From assembly GCA_002427845.1 (NCBI GenBank), contig DIYZ01000122.1:1-8815 (forward strand): a DNA stretch of 8,815 nucleotides, read 5' to 3'. The notes under the pieces are model-generated. The model did not search any database. It saw only the letters and a list, made by a program, of their open reading frames with translations, and was not told the origin of the DNA. Positions within the stretch are counted from its first letter, which is position 1, and every line of letters starts with the position of its first letter. The position numbers were made by a program, and so were the translations under genes. Source of the stretch: Chloracidobacterium sp. UBA6041. Its GTDB lineage: Bacteria > Acidobacteriota > Blastocatellia > Pyrinomonadales > Pyrinomonadaceae. Below are positions 6,843 through 8,815 of the stretch, one piece after another.

Positions 6843-7247
6843 CTATTCGCGTGGCTTTACGTTTTCGCGAAGAAACCTGACGATGTCTTCTGTAGACGTG
6901 CCCGGAAGAAAGATCTCGGCAATGCCTTGCGACTTCAGTTTTGCAATATCTTCCTGAGGAACTATCCCGCCTAAGAGAACAAGGCAGTCGTCCATGCCCT
7001 GGTCGTGAAGTAGTTGCACAATACGAGGACAAAGGGTGTTGTGGGCGCCGCTGAGAATGGAGACGCCGACAGCGTCAACGTCTTCCTGTAAGGCAGCGGC
7101 GGCAATCATTTCCGGCGTTTGGCGGAGTCCGGTGTAGATAACTTCCATTCCCGCGTCACGTAACGCGCGGGCAATAACCTTCGCCCCGCGATCGTGACCA
7201 TCGAGGCCAGGCTTCGCAACCAACACACGGATCTTCTTCTCGTTCAT
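6843..7247 (-). CDS. B12-binding small subunit of methylmalonyl-CoA mutase-type enzyme
   Basis: This 134-residue protein is a complete stand-alone cobalamin-binding domain of the acyl-CoA mutase type. It carries the full signature: Asp16-x-His18-x-x-Gly21 in KPGLDGHDRG, whose His18 is the lower axial ligand to cobalt; SILSGAH (63-69), whose Ser and following loop hold the nucleotide tail; Gly93-Gly94; and PGTSTEDI (115-122). In fused mutases this domain is the C-terminus of the large chain; here it is separate, as in archaeal and many bacterial enzymes, and should pair with the large subunit encoded upstream at the right edge. The assembled enzyme rearranges methylmalonyl-CoA to succinyl-CoA or a related substrate using adenosylcobalamin. 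ATG 7247 follows the stop of the secreted-protein gene by 9 bp, so they are surely co-transcribed. The upstream purine run GGGG is too far for a good ribosome binding site. Confidence 0.93.
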   Translation of the reverse strand: MNEKKIRVLVAKPGLDGHDRGAKVIARALRDAGMEVIYTGLRQTPEMIAAAALQEDVDAVGVSILSGAHNTLCPRIVQLLHDQGMDDCLVLLGGIVPQEDIAKLKSQGIAEIFLPGTSTEDIVRFLRENVKPRE

Positions 7248-7256
7248 ATTTCAATT

Positions 7257-8066
7257 CTAACCCCAGTTAACAAATTGACCCAGCATTCCCTCGCGTTTGA
7301 TGTAGGGTTTCATTTCTGAATAAGTGAAGAAATAACGGCCTCTCGGCTCGAAGGCTCGAATAACATGAGGAAAGCCCGCATCGTAAAGAAAGGTGATCCC
7401 CTTGCGGCCCACCTCGAACTCGTTCAGGTTTGCTGCTTCGAACTTTAGTTCTGCAAACGCTTCGACGATGCTGTTTCCCTGGTTACTCTCCAACTCAGAA
7501 GAGGTTTTTATCGTCCGCGTTATTTGTCCAAGTTCTGCGTGAAGTTTTGTGTCAACGATCCCGGCCAGCGACCCAAGTTTCGCGTCCAGAAAAACATCGC
7601 CCGGCTTGATGACAGCACCCGTCTTTAGATCGATTGCGAAGTGCTTGGTTTGCGTGTCCGGATAAGCCGCCATGCCGCTTTGAGTGAAGCTAATGTCCAA
7701 AATGTAGTTAGCGTTGTAATTGGTTTGATAGGTGAATTCAGTCAACCAGCTATCTTGTCGATATTCATTCAATGAATAATCAAAAACATTCTTGACGCTG
7801 AGAATCGATTGCACCCGACGTAGAATTTGGACATTGCTTAGACCGGAAACAATCGGGTACGTGACGGTTGCTGTCTTTCGTTCCGGGAATTCTTTTGCGA
7901 GTTTGGCGGGACGAATAAGGACCACTGTCCGCGGCCGGATGACAACTCTATCATTCGTCGTACGCGAGATGGATTTCGATTGCTGCAGATGAGAGCTCGC
8001 TGAAAGAAACGGAACGGTAAAAAACAGTAGCAGCAGCAGATATTCTGCAGGGGTTTTGCCGGGCAT
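7257..8066 (-). CDS. Secreted DUF3298-like (PdaC/RsiV-type) protein of unknown role
   Basis: This 269-residue protein begins with a signal peptide: Lys4, a Leu/Phe-rich core (about 10-21), then SASSH as a plausible signal peptidase I site. There is no lipobox cysteine. The mature part has the pattern of DUF4163/DUF3298 proteins: TYPIVSGL (69-76), a central tyrosine-rich stretch with YNANYILDISF (117-127), FAIDLKTGAVIKPGDVF (143-159), and a late GITFLYDAG (223-231) followed by FFTYSEMKPYI (246-256). Such domains occur outside the membrane, in the anti-sigma factor RsiV (lysozyme binding) and in the PdaC deacetylase, but here no catalytic domain is attached. Its ATG overlaps the mutase stop as TAATG, indicating translational coupling. 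A secreted protein between two subunits of a cytoplasmic enzyme is odd; function is unknown. Confidence 0.8.
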   Translation of the reverse strand: MPGKTPAEYLLLLLFFTVPFLSASSHLQQSKSISRTTNDRVVIRPRTVVLIRPAKLAKEFPERKTATVTYPIVSGLSNVQILRRVQSILSVKNVFDYSLNEYRQDSWLTEFTYQTNYNANYILDISFTQSGMAAYPDTQTKHFAIDLKTGAVIKPGDVFLDAKLGSLAGIVDTKLHAELGQITRTIKTSSELESNQGNSIVEAFAELKFEAANLNEFEVGRKGITFLYDAGFPHVIRAFEPRGRYFFTYSEMKPYIKREGMLGQFVNWG

Positions 8067-8068
8067 TA
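8064..8068 (-). promoter_or_regulatory. TAATG stop-start overlap coupling two genes
   Basis: On the minus strand the TAA of the mutase large subunit (8068-8066) shares one base with the ATG of the secreted-protein gene (8066-8064). Ribosomes finishing the mutase can restart directly; no strong Shine-Dalgarno sequence precedes this ATG, so its translation probably depends on the upstream gene. Confidence 0.75.
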
Positions 8069-8815
8069 GAATGCGGGCTCTTCGTAGACTCCGTAAACAT
8101 CGCGCAGGGCGGAGCAGATTTCACCGAGCGTGGCATAGGCTCGCACCGTTTCGATGGTCGCGGGCATGGTGTTTTCTTCGTTATGCGCTGCCAACTTAAG
8201 TTTTTCCAACGCATTGGCAACTGCGCCCGAATCGCGTGTCGTCCGTGTCTGCTCGAGACGCTCGATCTGATGCGTTCGAACAGACTCATCGATGACGAGC
8301 GTAGGGACTTCGGCGGGCTCGTCTGTCATCGCATACTTGTTCACACCGACAATTACTTGTTCCCCGCGTTCGACTGCCTTCTGATACTGGTACGCCGAAT
8401 CCTGGATTTCTCTTTGAGGGAAGCCCTTCTCAATCGCCGCAACCATTCCGCCCATGGCGTCGATCTTGCGGAAATAGTCCAGCGCGCCCTCTTCCATTTT
8501 CTCTGTCAACGCTTCGATAAAGTAGGAACCGCCAAGGGGATCGATTGTATTTGCGACGCCGGTTTCCTCGGCGATAATCTGTTGCGTGCGGAGTGCAATT
8601 AGCGCGGCACGATCGGTTGGCAGGGCGAGAGCTTCGTCATAGGCGTCAGTGTGCAAGCTTTGCGTGCCTCCCAGCACTCCCGCAAGTGCCTGAATCGCAA
8701 CGCGAACGATATTGTTCAGCGGTTGTTGAACTGTCAGTGAGACGCCGGCAGTTTGTGTATGAAAACGGAGCTTCAAAGTGCGTTCGTTAGTCGTGCCGAA
8801 CCGCTCGCTCATTTC
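8066..8815 (-). CDS. Methylmalonyl-CoA mutase-type large subunit, C-terminal part (5' end outside window)
   Basis: This fragment of about 249 codons is the C-terminal half of an acyl-CoA mutase catalytic subunit; the frame stays open through position 8815, and the ATG at 8812 is internal (it is preceded by a Glu codon and the conserved ERFG). Key motifs, numbered from that Met, are LRFHTQTAG (15-23) with substrate/cofactor-contacting Arg16 and His18, VQQPLNNIVR (28-37), LGGTQSLHTDAYDEALALPT (47-66), ALRTQQII, DPLGGSYF, a MGGM loop and VGVNKY. These belong to the TIM barrel and linker. It ends in GEICSALRDVYGVYEEP, the usual end of the large subunit in split enzymes, so the B12 domain must come from the gene at 6843-7247. 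Family members include methylmalonyl-, isobutyryl- and ethylmalonyl-CoA mutases. The visible part does not contain enough specificity residues to choose, though methylmalonyl-CoA is most common. Confidence 0.92.
   Translation of the reverse strand, partial: EMSERFGTTNERTLKLRFHTQTAGVSLTVQQPLNNIVRVAIQALAGVLGGTQSLHTDAYDEALALPTDRAALIALRTQQIIAEETGVANTIDPLGGSYFIEALTEKMEEGALDYFRKIDAMGGMVAAIEKGFPQREIQDSAYQYQKAVERGEQVIVGVNKYAMTDEPAEVPTLVIDESVRTHQIERLEQTRTTRDSGAVANALEKLKLAAHNEENTMPATIETVRAYATLGEICSALRDVYGVYEEPAF

Noticed and set aside
8183..8602. 139-codon plus-strand open frame opposite the mutase large subunit
   Set aside because: It is the complement of highly conserved mutase sequence and shows no family resemblance of its own.

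Overview
The window looks like chromosomal DNA of a free-living bacterium of moderate GC. A split B12-dependent acyl-CoA mutase (separate large and B12-binding subunits), several crotonases and large acidobacterial-style membrane proteins would fit a soil Acidobacteriota-type organism. That placement is inference from gene content; no rRNA or other phylogenetic marker is present. No tRNA, IS element, CRISPR array or phage gene was seen.

Layout. Positions 1-303 (+) hold the C-terminal end of an alpha/beta hydrolase cut by the left edge. Facing it across a 79-bp convergent gap is a minus-strand block, in transcription order: an isoprenylcysteine methyltransferase-like membrane protein (5061 to 4354), then two tandem paralogous polytopic membrane proteins of 607 and 604 residues (4103 to 2280 and 2197 to 383). 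The pair resembles GT-C-type glycosyltransferases: an acidic Asp-Glu motif lies just after TM1 and a conserved soluble domain follows about 12 membrane segments. They are roughly 70% identical by hand alignment, so the duplication is old, but both copies are intact.

After a 332-bp divergent intergenic region, a crotonase-family enoyl-CoA hydratase/isomerase (5394-6164, +) is read rightward. It collides tail to tail, with a 62-bp coding overlap, with a second minus-strand group running from the right edge: the mutase large subunit (partial, 8815 to 8066), a secreted DUF3298-like protein (8066 to 7257), the B12-binding small subunit (7247 to 6843) and a second, short crotonase (6771 to 6103). 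The two mutase genes together should make one adenosylcobalamin enzyme interconverting methylmalonyl-CoA and succinyl-CoA, or a close relative such as isobutyryl-CoA mutase. The crotonases suggest branched-chain amino acid, odd-chain or propionyl-CoA metabolism.

The most unusual points are: a secreted-protein gene translationally coupled to the mutase large subunit and separating it from its partner; two crotonases that each lack one or both classical catalytic glutamates and overlap head-on at their 3' ends over a palindrome; and the retained pair of GT-C-like paralogues with a highly conserved C-terminal domain that I do not recognise. I see no clear evidence of a wholly new defence or mobile system.
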